Translations under genes and position numbers: made by a program | Part shown: positions 36,790-45,577 of the stretch, in pieces | How positions within the stretch are numbered: the stretch's first letter is position 1 | How the letters are laid out: each line of letters starts with the position of its first letter | The notes under the pieces: generated by a model | Told to the model about the DNA's origin: nothing | The model's input: only the letters and a program-made list of their open reading frames with translations | The model's database searches: none | NCBI RefSeq assembly: GCF_001570485.1 | Contig: NZ_BCTA01000028.1 | Location: 186,001-250,000, forward strand | DNA from: Mycolicibacterium novocastrense | GTDB lineage: Bacteria; Actinomycetota; Actinomycetes; Mycobacteriales; Mycobacteriaceae | Reading direction: 5' to 3' | Length of the DNA stretch: 64,000 nucleotides

Positions 36790-38421
36790 ATGCAAAGCAC
36801 AATGCAAAATGTTCCGCTCACGGTGTCGGCGATCGTCCAGCATGCGGCAGCCATACACGGTGACAGCGAGGTCGTCACTCCGACCGGAAATGGATATCGG
36901 AGAACGCCTTACCGCATTGTGCTGGCGCGAGTGGCTCGCCTTGCCAATGCGCTGCGCAGTCTTGGCGTCACGGCAGACCAACGCGTGGCCACCTTCCAGT
37001 GGAGCAACCAGGAACATCTGGAGGCCTACTGTGCGATTCCCTCCATGGGCGCGGTCCTGCACACGCTCAACATTCGTTTGGCCCCAGAGCAACTGGCGTA
37101 CATCGCCAATCACGCGAGCGATCAGATCGTCCTAGTCGACGCTTCGGTTGCCCCGTTGTTGGCGCGCGCGCTCCCAGCGATGGCGTCGGTGCACACCGTC
37201 ATCGTCACCGGAGAGGGCGACCTTGCCCCGCTCCAGGGATGCGGGAAGACCGTTCTGCGTTACGAGGAAGTGCTTGCCGGCCAAGAAGAATCATTTGACT
37301 GGCCTGAGCTCGACGAGCTGTCCGCCGCGGCCATGTGTTATACGAGCGGTACCACCGGAGATCCCAAAGGCGTCGTCTACAGCCACCGTTCGACGTACCT
37401 TCACTCCCTGACCGCCTGCACAGCTAACGCTTTGTCAGTCAGCGAGGCCGACCGTGTGCTGGCCATCGTCCCAATGTTTCACGCCAATGCGTGGGGGCTT
37501 ATTTACGCAGCGTTGATGTCCGGTGCGGATCTGGTACTGCCTGACCGGTATCTCCAAGCCGAACCGTTGGTGTCGATCATCGAAGACACCAGACCGACCT
37601 TGGCCGGTGCAGTGCCGACGATCTGGAACGATGTCGACCGATATCTGGATTCGCACCCTGAGCGGGACATTTCTTCGTTACGGCTGGTCGCGTGCGGGGG
37701 GTCTGCTGTTCCGCTTTCGTTGATGCGGGCATTCGAAGAGAAGTACGACGTGCCCATTGTGCAGGCCTGGGGTATGACCGAAACCTCTCCGTTGGCGACC
37801 GTTGCACGTCCGGCTCACAGAGCCGACGCGACGCGGCGCTGGGAGCTGCGCGCATCCCAGGGCCGACCGATCTGCGGTGTCGAAATCCGGTTGCGGGACG
37901 ACGACGGGAAAGACGTGCCGTGGGACGGGCAATCAGTTGGGGAGATCCAGGCGCGCGGTCCCTGGATCACCGGGTCCTATTTCGGAAACAACGATACGGA
38001 GAAGTTCGACGAAGGATGGCTGCGTACCGGTGATGTGGGCAAGATCGACGCCGAGGGCTATCTGACACTGACCGACCGCTCGAAAGACGTCATCAAGTCA
38101 GGTGGCGAATGGATCTCCTCGGTGGAGCTGGAAAACACGCTGATCGGCCACCCTGCCGTGTACGAAGCGGCGGTAGTCGGCGTCGCGGACGATAAATGGC
38201 AGGAAAGGCCGTTGGCGCTTGTCGTCGTCCACCCCGGAACCGACGTTGACATTGACCAACTCCGATCGTTCCTTGCGGACAAAGTCGCCAAATGGTGGAT
38301 TCCCGAGCGATGGAGCTTCGTGTCCGATATTCCGAGGACGAGCGTCGGAAAGTACGACAAAAAGGTCATCCGTGCGCGCCACTCTGCCGGCGAATACCTC
38401 ATCGAAATCGAAACGTCATAA
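36790..38421 (+). CDS. Acyl-CoA synthetase (FadD-type, medium/long chain)
   Basis: 543 residues. AMP-binding P-loop MCYTSGTTGDPKGVVYSHRS, VQAWGMTETSPLAT, GWLRTGDVGKIDAEGYLTLTDRSKDVIKSGGEW, and the C-terminal PRTSVGKYDKKVIR carrying the catalytic lysine. It would activate an acid formed by the P450/alcohol dehydrogenase chemistry of this unit. Starts 14 nt after the transglutaminase-like gene. Confidence 0.92.
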   Translation: MQSTMQNVPLTVSAIVQHAAAIHGDSEVVTPTGNGYRRTPYRIVLARVARLANALRSLGVTADQRVATFQWSNQEHLEAYCAIPSMGAVLHTLNIRLAPEQLAYIANHASDQIVLVDASVAPLLARALPAMASVHTVIVTGEGDLAPLQGCGKTVLRYEEVLAGQEESFDWPELDELSAAAMCYTSGTTGDPKGVVYSHRSTYLHSLTACTANALSVSEADRVLAIVPMFHANAWGLIYAALMSGADLVLPDRYLQAEPLVSIIEDTRPTLAGAVPTIWNDVDRYLDSHPERDISSLRLVACGGSAVPLSLMRAFEEKYDVPIVQAWGMTETSPLATVARPAHRADATRRWELRASQGRPICGVEIRLRDDDGKDVPWDGQSVGEIQARGPWITGSYFGNNDTEKFDEGWLRTGDVGKIDAEGYLTLTDRSKDVIKSGGEWISSVELENTLIGHPAVYEAAVVGVADDKWQERPLALVVVHPGTDVDIDQLRSFLADKVAKWWIPERWSFVSDIPRTSVGKYDKKVIRARHSAGEYLIEIETS

Positions 38422-38459
38422 CGTCAAATCCCTGGAATTCCAACAGTCGGAAGGTAATC

Positions 38460-39605
38460 ATGTCCTCACCAATCTCTCCCTGGATGAATGCCGAATTACT
38501 CGAGCTTCGTGACCTCGCTGCGAAGTTCTTCTCGGCCGAATTGGCGCCGCATGCGAACCGCTTTGCAGACCAGCACCACGTCGACCGAGAACTGTGGAAC
38601 CGAGCAGGCGAGCTGGGCCTGCTCTGCATGTCTATACCTGAGGAATACGGCGGAGGCGGTGGCACTTTCGCGCACGAAGCGGTCGTGCTTGAAGAGCAGG
38701 CCCGCATAGGTGACAGCTCATGGGGCGCGGGACTGCACAGCGGAATCGTCGCCCACTACATCCTGCAGTACGCGACTGAAGAGCTGCGCGCGCAGTGGCT
38801 TCCCAAGATGGCGTCCGGTGAAATGATCGGGGCGATCGCCATGACAGAACCGGGGACCGGGTCCGATCTGCAGAGCGTCAAGACAAAAGCCCTCCTGGAC
38901 GGTGACGAGTACGTGATCACCGGCTCCAAGACTTTCATCACCAACGGCCAACAGGCCGACCTCATCATCGTTGTTGCCAAGACAGATCCGAGCCAGGGCG
39001 CTGCGGGCATCTCTTTGATCGTTGTCGAGGCTGACCGGGCGGGATTCCGGCGCGGCAAGGTTCTCGACAAAATCGGCCAGCGCGGCCAGGACACCTCCGA
39101 GTTGTTCTTCGATGAAGTGAGAGTTCCGCGCTCGCATCTACTGGGCCAGTCTGAGGGACAGGGCTTCATTCAGCTGATGACGCAGCTGCCACAAGAGCGA
39201 CTCATCGTCGCGGTGGGGGCTGTCGCAGCGATGGAACTTGCCCTGGAGCAGACGCTCAAGTACACGCGTGAGCGGGAGGCGTTCGGTCGGCCTGTCTTTG
39301 GCTTTCAGAACACCAAGTTCACGCTGGCTGAAGCCGCGACAGAAACGCGCATCGCACGAGTGTTCCTCGACTACTGCATCGACCTGCACCTTGCGGGTCA
39401 ACTCGACGTGCAGACCGTCGCCATGGCGAAGTGGTGGACCACTGAGCGAGCGATGAAGGTACTCGATGACTGTATGCAGCTTCACGGCGGATATGGCTAC
39501 ATGACCGAGTACCCCATCTCGAGGTTGTGGGTGGATCAGCGCGTGCAAAAAATCTATGCCGGCACGAACGAGGTGATGAAGGAAATCATCTCGCGTTCCC
39601 TATGA
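38460..39605 (+). CDS. Acyl-CoA dehydrogenase
   Basis: 381 residues from the ATG at 38460 (GGAAGG upstream). IAMTEPGTGSDLQSVKTKA and the C-terminal QLHGGYGYMTEYPISRLWVDQRVQKIYAGTNEVMKEII are diagnostic. Oxidises acyl-CoA to enoyl-CoA. It follows the ligase by 38 nt, so activation and first oxidation are consecutive steps. An upstream open frame inside the ligase gene is not part of it. Confidence 0.92.
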   Translation: MSSPISPWMNAELLELRDLAAKFFSAELAPHANRFADQHHVDRELWNRAGELGLLCMSIPEEYGGGGGTFAHEAVVLEEQARIGDSSWGAGLHSGIVAHYILQYATEELRAQWLPKMASGEMIGAIAMTEPGTGSDLQSVKTKALLDGDEYVITGSKTFITNGQQADLIIVVAKTDPSQGAAGISLIVVEADRAGFRRGKVLDKIGQRGQDTSELFFDEVRVPRSHLLGQSEGQGFIQLMTQLPQERLIVAVGAVAAMELALEQTLKYTREREAFGRPVFGFQNTKFTLAEAATETRIARVFLDYCIDLHLAGQLDVQTVAMAKWWTTERAMKVLDDCMQLHGGYGYMTEYPISRLWVDQRVQKIYAGTNEVMKEIISRSL

Positions 39606-39654
39606 CTCAGAGGAGTTGCCGCCCGCACGTTAGTCATCTAGAGGAGGAGGACTG

Positions 39655-40713
39655 ATGGCATCGATGGTGGTGCCGTATCGCCACGACATGGGCGGCCACT
39701 GCGGATCGGGGGCTCTTCGGGATTTGACCGAATGGGCCGGGATCCGTTGGGGTGATGACACCCCGGACGAAGGCATCGTGTTTGCTCTCGGCGGGGCCCT
39801 CGACTTCTCGTATGTTCGCTCGGCCCACCTACGTCCACCGATCTACCTCGTTGGACGCAGCGCGGACCTCGAAGACGAATACTTGACCCGGTTGGGCGCG
39901 CGCTTCGAGTGTCGTTCGACAGACGACCCCGATCTCGGGTGGAAATGGGTGACCGAACAGATCGATGCCGGTACGCCGGTCATGGTGTGGACTGACATCG
40001 CCGAATTGCCCTATCTGAGAACGCGTCTGAGTATGAGCCGGCACGATGTCGTGATCGTAGGGTACGACGACGACGAGGAACTCGCCTTCGTGGTCGATAA
40101 CGATCGCGATACACCTCAAGCCGTGCCTTACGAGAATCTACGGAAGGCGCGGGCATCGACGGGATTTCCCGTCCCCACGCGGCACACCACCTACGTAGTC
40201 GAGTGGCCCGGCGCGGCACCAGATCTCGGCAATGCTGCCCGGTCGGCCTTCCGTAGGTCCGCGGACGCGATGCAGGGTTCGTGTGTGAGCGCGCCGATCA
40301 CCGAGGACTCCGATTGTGAAATTCAGGTGCGTGGGCTACCAGGGGTATCGACTTTTGTGGAGGATCTCAAGCGGTGGCCGAAGATCTTTGACGACGACAC
40401 CCTCGACGGAGCCTTGTTTGCGCTGAGCGCCTTCATCGAAAAAGCCGGAACCGGAGGCGGTCTGTTCCGAGATCTGCAAGCACGTGGATGTCGGCGCGTC
40501 GCTGAAGAGTTGAGTTTCGAACCTGCGTTTAAAGCAGCGGAGGCTGCAAAGACCGCATCTGAGTTGTGGACCGCGGTTGCGCACGCCGCTTATGACCGCG
40601 GTGCAGATCCGCACCGAAGAGCGAGCGGCGCCGCGTCCGTGGCTGCGCAATTGCCGACAGCCGAACGTCGACTCGCGGAGGCGCTGAGGGAGGCAGGAGA
40701 TCTACTCCTATGA
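39655..40713 (+). CDS. BtrH N-terminal/DUF4872-like protein
   Basis: 352 residues. Near the N-terminus VPYRHDMGGHCGSGALRDLTEW holds a His-Cys pair typical of the BtrH_N cysteine-protease-like fold; the LSMSRHDVVIVGYDDDEEL segment supplies a second His. The C-terminal half (from about 200) is helical and looks like DUF4872. BtrH transfers an acyl chain from a carrier protein in butirosin synthesis, so an acyltransferase role is plausible. It is unusual among beta-oxidation genes. Starts 49 nt after the ACAD, with GAGGAGGA upstream. Confidence 0.72.
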   Translation: MASMVVPYRHDMGGHCGSGALRDLTEWAGIRWGDDTPDEGIVFALGGALDFSYVRSAHLRPPIYLVGRSADLEDEYLTRLGARFECRSTDDPDLGWKWVTEQIDAGTPVMVWTDIAELPYLRTRLSMSRHDVVIVGYDDDEELAFVVDNDRDTPQAVPYENLRKARASTGFPVPTRHTTYVVEWPGAAPDLGNAARSAFRRSADAMQGSCVSAPITEDSDCEIQVRGLPGVSTFVEDLKRWPKIFDDDTLDGALFALSAFIEKAGTGGGLFRDLQARGCRRVAEELSFEPAFKAAEAAKTASELWTAVAHAAYDRGADPHRRASGAASVAAQLPTAERRLAEALREAGDLLL

Positions 40714-40804
40714 GTTCTGATTGCTTCGGAGCAAGCCGAACTGGTTGCGACCCAGCAGATTTATTTGAGCGCTTTGAATTGTGTCATAGGAAGGGAGAAT
40801 CACG

Positions 40805-41215
40805 ATGGCTGTCTTCGCTGATGCGGAAGAGGTTTACCGCTACCTCGCCGGCATCTTTCGACGAGGTTTGGAGAACGAAGACCTTGCGAACAGACTTGCC
40901 GGGTCCGGGGTGGTGTTACGGATCCACTACACCGATCCGGATGCGGTAGTAACCGTGGATATGCCGGAGAAGGTCGTAGAGACCGGCGCGGACAGTGGCG
41001 TTACACCGAATGTCGAATTGTTCATGTCCGCGGATACCGGCAACAGGTTCTGGTTGGGGAAGGTGAACTTGACCATGGCGATGGCGAAAGGAACTGTACG
41101 AGCGAAAGGTCCTGTCACCAAACTGATCAAGCTCATACCGCAGGCAAAGAACCTCTTTCCGGAATACCGGGCAATCCTTGAGGCCGACAAGCGTCACGAC
41201 CTGCTCAATGTGTGA
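40805..41215 (+). CDS. SCP2-like sterol/lipid carrier domain protein
   Basis: 136 residues. The fold-defining strands VVLRIHYTDPDAVVTVDM and NVELFMSADTGNRFWLGKVNLTMAMAKGTVRAKGPV match the SCP2 sterol-transfer family, which binds lipids or acyl-CoAs in a hydrophobic tunnel. It probably presents a hydrophobic substrate to the neighbouring enzymes. GAAGGGAGA precedes its ATG. Confidence 0.8.
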   Translation: MAVFADAEEVYRYLAGIFRRGLENEDLANRLAGSGVVLRIHYTDPDAVVTVDMPEKVVETGADSGVTPNVELFMSADTGNRFWLGKVNLTMAMAKGTVRAKGPVTKLIKLIPQAKNLFPEYRAILEADKRHDLLNV

Positions 41216-41363
41216 TGTCGGTGCGGTACCGCGCCCGGGCCCGGGTGAGCGGCGCGGGCCTCTGGGCGATGTGCCCGGAGATCATCCAGGACAGTTCGCG
41301 CGACCACCGTGCGCGGTCGGGATAACTACTCGAGAAGCGTAATTCGATAGAAGGGACTTCAAC

Positions 41364-42470
41364 ATGAAGACACGTGCGGCTGTTTTGTGGGGCTTGGAGC
41401 AGAAGTGGGAGGTCGAAGAAGTCGATTTGGATCCGCCAGGTCCCGGGGAGGTCCTCGTGCGGCTGGCGGCCACCGGCTTGTGCCATTCCGACGAACATCT
41501 GGTGACCGGCGACCTCCCGATCCCATTGCCGGTAGTGGGGGGTCATGAGGGTGCTGGCACAGTCGTGGAGTGCGGCGAAGGGGTTGAGGAACTGTCCGAA
41601 GGTGATTCTGTCATCTTGACCTTCCTTCCCTCGTGTGGGCGCTGCTCGTACTGCGCGCGCGGCATGGGCAATCTCTGTGAGTTGGGAGCGGCGCTCATGA
41701 TGGGACCGCAGATCGACGGCACCTATCGCTTTCACGCACGAGGCGAGGACGTCGGGCAGATGTGTTTGCTCGGGACGTTTTCCGAGTACACAGTGGTGCC
41801 GCAGGCGTCCGTGGTCAAGATTGACGGCGGAATCCCCCTGGATCGGGCAGCCTTGATCGGTTGCGGCGTCACGACCGGTTACGGATCTGCGGTGCGGACT
41901 GGGGAGGTGCGCGCCGGGGACACCGTCGTGGTAGTGGGAGCGGGCGGAATCGGAATGAATGCGATTCAGGGCGCGCGAATCGCGGGAGCGCTGGCGATTG
42001 TGGCGGTCGATCCGGTGAAGTTCAAGCGAGAGCAAGCGAGCGGGTTCGGTGCGACGCACACCGCGGCCTCGATGGATGAAGCTTGGTCGCTGGTCAGCGA
42101 TATGACGCTGGGCAAGCTGGCTGATGTCTGCATCCTCACCACCGATGTGGCTGAGGCCTCCTACACCGCGGAAGCGCTGGCCTTGGTCGGAAAGCGCGGG
42201 CGCGTCGTGGTCACGGCCATCGGGCACCCCGACGACTCATCGATCTCAGGATCACTGCTTGAAATGACGCTTTACGAGAAGCAGATTCGTGGCGCTTTGT
42301 ATGGCTCATCCAATGCGCCGCACGATATTCCGCGACTGGTCGAGCTGTACTCCGCTGGGTTGTTGAAGCTCGATGAGTTGGTCACCCGCGAATACTCCCT
42401 CGACCAAATTAATGAGGGCTACCAGGATATGCGTTCAGGAAAAAATATCCGAGGGCTGGTCCGGTTCTGA
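41364..42470 (+). CDS. NDMA-type zinc alcohol dehydrogenase
   Basis: 368 residues. GLCHSDEHLVTG and GGHEGAGTV hold the catalytic zinc ligands. A structural zinc loop SCGRCSYCARGMGNLC follows, and the cofactor motif is VVVVGAGGIGMNAIQ. The length and the insertion around residues 110-130 match the mycofactocin-associated/NDMA-dependent group of actinobacteria, in which NAD is tightly bound and re-oxidised by an external carrier. It would oxidise the alcohol made by a P450. A relaxed 148-nt gap separates it from the SCP2 gene. Confidence 0.87.
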   Translation: MKTRAAVLWGLEQKWEVEEVDLDPPGPGEVLVRLAATGLCHSDEHLVTGDLPIPLPVVGGHEGAGTVVECGEGVEELSEGDSVILTFLPSCGRCSYCARGMGNLCELGAALMMGPQIDGTYRFHARGEDVGQMCLLGTFSEYTVVPQASVVKIDGGIPLDRAALIGCGVTTGYGSAVRTGEVRAGDTVVVVGAGGIGMNAIQGARIAGALAIVAVDPVKFKREQASGFGATHTAASMDEAWSLVSDMTLGKLADVCILTTDVAEASYTAEALALVGKRGRVVVTAIGHPDDSSISGSLLEMTLYEKQIRGALYGSSNAPHDIPRLVELYSAGLLKLDELVTREYSLDQINEGYQDMRSGKNIRGLVRF

Positions 42471-42630
42471 AGAGCATCATGCCCACTGCTGGTCTCCATG
42501 TCCTTGCGTTGCTGCAGATCATGCGGCCGGGCCCCTTGGGTGGTTGGCGTCGGGTCCTTCTTTCCCGTCGTGAGGACGGCAAGCATCAGACACCTCATCG
42601 ATCATCTATCACATTCTCTGGGAGGCTGAG

Positions 42631-43830
42631 ATGACGGACGCTGGCACGACCACGGCAAGCAGGGATGGGGCTGCTCGTTTCGCTATCGCCCCGGAGGTGT
42701 GGACCACGCCGGAGCGACGAGCGCTGAGCCAAATGGCGCGGTCTTTCTCGGAACGTGAAATCGCGCCGAAGCTAGCGGAATGGGAGCACGTGGGTGAGAT
42801 TCCGCGCGACCTGCATCTCAATGCTGCCGAGGTGGGGCTTCTCAGAATCGGGTTCCCGGAAGAAGTCGGCGGCAGCGGCGGCAATGCGATTGACTCTGCA
42901 CTGGTCACTGAGGCCATCCTGGCCGCAGGCGGGTCCACTGGCGTCTGCGCCGCCTTGTTCACCCATGGCATTGCCCTTCCCCACATTGCCGCCAATGGCT
43001 CCGACGCCCTGATTCAACGATATGTCCGTCCTACGCTCGCAGGAAAGATGATCGGCTCGCTGGGCGTTACCGAGCCTGGGGCAGGCTCAGATGTCGCGAA
43101 TCTGCGCACACGCGCGGTGCGCGAGGGGGACACCTACGTGGTCAACGGAGCAAAGACGTTCATCACCAGCGGAGTTCGAGCGGACTTCGTTACTACGGCG
43201 GTACGCACCGGCGGACCGGGTTACGGTGGAGTTTCATTGCTTGTGATCGACAAGAATTCGCCTGGATTCGAAGTGTCCCGCCGGTTAGACAAGATGGGGT
43301 GGCGATGTAGCGACACCGCCGAGTTGTCTTTCGTCGACGTTCGCGTACCGGCTGACAACCTGGTGGGGGCAGAGAACAGTGGGTTTTTGCAGATCATGCA
43401 GCAATTTCAGGCTGAACGGCTCGGCATCGCCGTCCAGGCGTACGCGACGGCGGGTCGGGCTCTCGACCTTGCCAAGAGTTGGGCGCGGGAACGTGAAACG
43501 TTCGGTAGACCCTTGACGGGGCGCCAGATCATTCGCCATAAGCTTGCGGAGATGGCTCGACAGGTCGACGTGGCGTGCACCTACACCCGTGCGGTCATGC
43601 AGAGGTGGCTAGCGGGGGAGGATGTCGTTGCCGAGGTGTCGATGGCCAAGAACACCGCTGTGTATGCGTGCGACTACGTGGTCAATGAGGCGGTTCAGAT
43701 CTTCGGTGGGATGGGCTACATGCGTGAGTCTGAGATCGAGAGACACTATCGAGATTGCCGAATTCTCGGAATAGGCGGCGGCACCAACGAAATCATGAAC
43801 GAGGTCATCGCCAAACGTATCGGACTCTAG
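42631..43830 (+). CDS. Acyl-CoA dehydrogenase
   Basis: 399 residues. LGVTEPGAGSDVANLRTRAVREG, WRCSDTAELSFVDVRVPADNLVG and the C-terminal IFGGMGYMRESEIERHYRDCRILGIGGGTNEIMNEV are standard ACAD blocks. Second ACAD of this unit. GGGAGG lies seven bases before the ATG. It is the last gene before the insertion-sequence region at 43.87 kb. Confidence 0.92.
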   Translation: MTDAGTTTASRDGAARFAIAPEVWTTPERRALSQMARSFSEREIAPKLAEWEHVGEIPRDLHLNAAEVGLLRIGFPEEVGGSGGNAIDSALVTEAILAAGGSTGVCAALFTHGIALPHIAANGSDALIQRYVRPTLAGKMIGSLGVTEPGAGSDVANLRTRAVREGDTYVVNGAKTFITSGVRADFVTTAVRTGGPGYGGVSLLVIDKNSPGFEVSRRLDKMGWRCSDTAELSFVDVRVPADNLVGAENSGFLQIMQQFQAERLGIAVQAYATAGRALDLAKSWARERETFGRPLTGRQIIRHKLAEMARQVDVACTYTRAVMQRWLAGEDVVAEVSMAKNTAVYACDYVVNEAVQIFGGMGYMRESEIERHYRDCRILGIGGGTNEIMNEVIAKRIGL

Positions 43831-43870
43831 CTACTTGATTGAATCGCCCTGACTTTCCCGGAGGCTCGGG

Positions 43871-44312
43871 TTATTGGATTCCGGCCAGGGGTTGGTCGGT
43901 CCCATGTGCATCGTGGAACGCGGCTTCGAACTCGGTGGGTGGGATGTCATTAAGGTAGCTGTGTAAGCGGCTGGTGTTGTGCCAGTACACCCAGCTCAGG
44001 GTCGCGAGTTCGACGTCCTCGACGGTCTTCCACGGCCTGGTGCGGACTGGCCCGTAGATCAGCTCCGCCTTGTAGTAGCCGTTCACCGTCTCCAGGGCAT
44101 TATCGTAGCTGTCTCCGATCGTGCCGATCGAGCGGACCGCTCCGATCTCGGCGAGCCGTTCGCCATAGCGGATAGAGGTGAATTGCGATCCGGCATCGGA
44201 GTGACATGTCAAGCCCGGCAATGTGTTTCCGCGTGACCAACGAGCCATCTCCAACGCATCCAGCACCATGGTGGTACGCATGTGCGACGCTACCCGCCAG
44301 CCCACGATCATC
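43871..44312 (-). pseudogene. 5'-truncated IS3-family transposase (OrfB C-terminal part)
   Basis: The C-terminal two-thirds of a DDE integrase domain remains: MIVGWRVASHMRTTMVLDALEMA, HSDAGSQFTS (second Asp) and GDSYDNALETVNGYYKAELI (catalytic Glu), ending normally at the stop. The first Asp and the helix-turn-helix part are missing: the frame breaks at 44312, where the intact IS begins. The sequence right of that IS (45578-45663) does not continue this protein, so the break was not a simple insertion. Confidence 0.85.
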
Positions 44313-44325
44313 GGGTCTGCTGCAC
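44313..44325. repeat. Left terminal inverted repeat of the IS3-family element
   Basis: GGGTCTGCTGCAC, exact inverse of the right end at 45565-45577. Confidence 0.8.
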
Positions 44326-44382
44326 CAATAGGTGACATCTGAGTTGGCTTGCCCAAAGCGGGCGGGCTGGAAGGATGTCAGT

Positions 44383-44691
44383 GTGCCTAGGCCCTACCCC
44401 CGTGAATTTCGCGACGACGTCGTCCGCGTTGCCCGTAACCGCGACGACGGGGTGACGATCGAGCAGATCGCCACCGATTTCGGCGTGCACCCGATGACGT
44501 TGACCAAGTGGATGCGCCAAGCCGACGTCGACGAGGGCGCCAAGCCAGGTAAGAGCACCAATGACTCCGCTGATCTGCGCGAGCTACGACGCCGAAATCG
44601 GTTGTTGGAACAAGAGAATGAAGTCTTACGGCGGGCAGCGGCGTACTTGTCGCAGGCCAATCTGCCGGGAAAAGGGTCTACCCGCTCGTAA
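44383..44691 (+). CDS. IS3-family transposase OrfA
   Basis: 102 residues from the GTG at 44383. YPREFRDDVVRVARNRDDG and IEQIATDFGVHPMTLTKWMRQADVD form the DNA-binding helix-turn-helix. LRELRRRNRLLEQENEVLRRAAAYLS is the leucine-zipper-like coiled coil. Near its end an A-AAA-G run at 44670-44674 is a likely -1 slippery site, giving an OrfAB fusion with OrfB. Confidence 0.9.
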   Translation: MPRPYPREFRDDVVRVARNRDDGVTIEQIATDFGVHPMTLTKWMRQADVDEGAKPGKSTNDSADLRELRRRNRLLEQENEVLRRAAAYLSQANLPGKGSTRS

Positions 44692-44723
44692 GTGAGCTCG
44701 CCGCCGACGGGATTCCCGTCGCG

Positions 44724-45545
44724 GTGACGCGCCGGGTACTCAAGCTCGCCCGCCAGCCCTACTACCGCTGGCGGGCAAATCCCATCACCAATGCCGAACT
44801 CGTCGAGGCATACCGCGCCAACGCCCTGTTCGACGCGCACGGCGAGGACCCCGAGTTCGGCTACCGCTACCTCGTCGAGGAGGCCCGTGAGGCCGGCGAG
44901 CCGATGGCCGAGCGCACCGCCTGGCGCATCTGCTCACAGCAGCAGTTGTGGAGCGTGTTCGGCAAGAAGCGCGGCAAGAACGGCAAACCAGGACCGCCGG
45001 TGCACGACGATCTGGTCCAGCGCGACTTCACCGCTGAAACGCCAAACATGTTGTGGCTCAGCGACATAACTGAGCATTATACCGGCGAGGGCAAGCTCTA
45101 CCTCTGCGCGATCAAGGATGCATTCTCCAACCGCATCGTGGGTTATTCGATCGACTCCCGAATGAAGTCACGCCTGGCGACCGCCGCGCTGCGCAACGCG
45201 GTCGGCCGCCGTGGGGTGGTCGCCGGCTGCGTGGTTCACACGGACAGAGGGTCGCAGTTTCGAAGTCGAAAGTTCGTCCAGGCCCTGCACCATCACGGCA
45301 TGGTCGGCTCAATGGGACGTGTCGGCGCGGCCGGCGACAACGCGGCGATGGAGAGCTTCTTCAGCCTGCTGCAGAAGAACGTCCTCGACCGCCGCCGCTG
45401 GGCCACCCGAGAGGAGCTGCGGATCGCCATCGTCACTTGGATCGAACGCACCTACCACCGACGTCGCCGCCAAGGCGCCCTCGGCCGGTTGACCCCCGTC
45501 GAATACGAAGCCATCATGACCACGACGGCCAGTCAGGCCGCGTGA
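44724..45545 (+). CDS. IS3-family transposase OrfB (DDE integrase)
   Basis: The DDE motif is complete: LWLSDITEHYTGEGKLYL (first Asp), VVHTDRGSQFRS (second Asp) and NAAMESFFSLLQK (Glu). The frame is open back to the slippery run at 44670, so the active enzyme is probably OrfAB made by -1 frameshifting; the GTG at 44724 is only the first in-frame start. 273 residues, full length. Confidence 0.9.
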   Translation: MTRRVLKLARQPYYRWRANPITNAELVEAYRANALFDAHGEDPEFGYRYLVEEAREAGEPMAERTAWRICSQQQLWSVFGKKRGKNGKPGPPVHDDLVQRDFTAETPNMLWLSDITEHYTGEGKLYLCAIKDAFSNRIVGYSIDSRMKSRLATAALRNAVGRRGVVAGCVVHTDRGSQFRSRKFVQALHHHGMVGSMGRVGAAGDNAAMESFFSLLQKNVLDRRRWATREELRIAIVTWIERTYHRRRRQGALGRLTPVEYEAIMTTTASQAA

Positions 45546-45564
45546 CCGAAATTGTCACCTGATC

Positions 45565-45577
45565 GTGCAGCAGACCC
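45565..45577. repeat. Right terminal inverted repeat of the IS3-family element
   Basis: GTGCAGCAGACCC, exact inverse of the left end at 44313-44325. Confidence 0.8.

Larger units (their letters stand above)
44313..45577 (+). mobile_element. Intact IS3-family insertion sequence, 1265 bp
   Basis: Bounded by inverted repeats with identical outer 13 bp, GGGTCTGCTGCAC at 44313-44325 and its complement at 45565-45577, extended by a shared AGGTGACA. It encodes the usual OrfA/OrfB pair in overlapping frames. No direct target-site duplication is seen next to the ends (ATC left, ACT right), which suggests later rearrangement or deletion. The exact outer base pairs are inferred from the repeat only. 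Confidence 0.85.
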
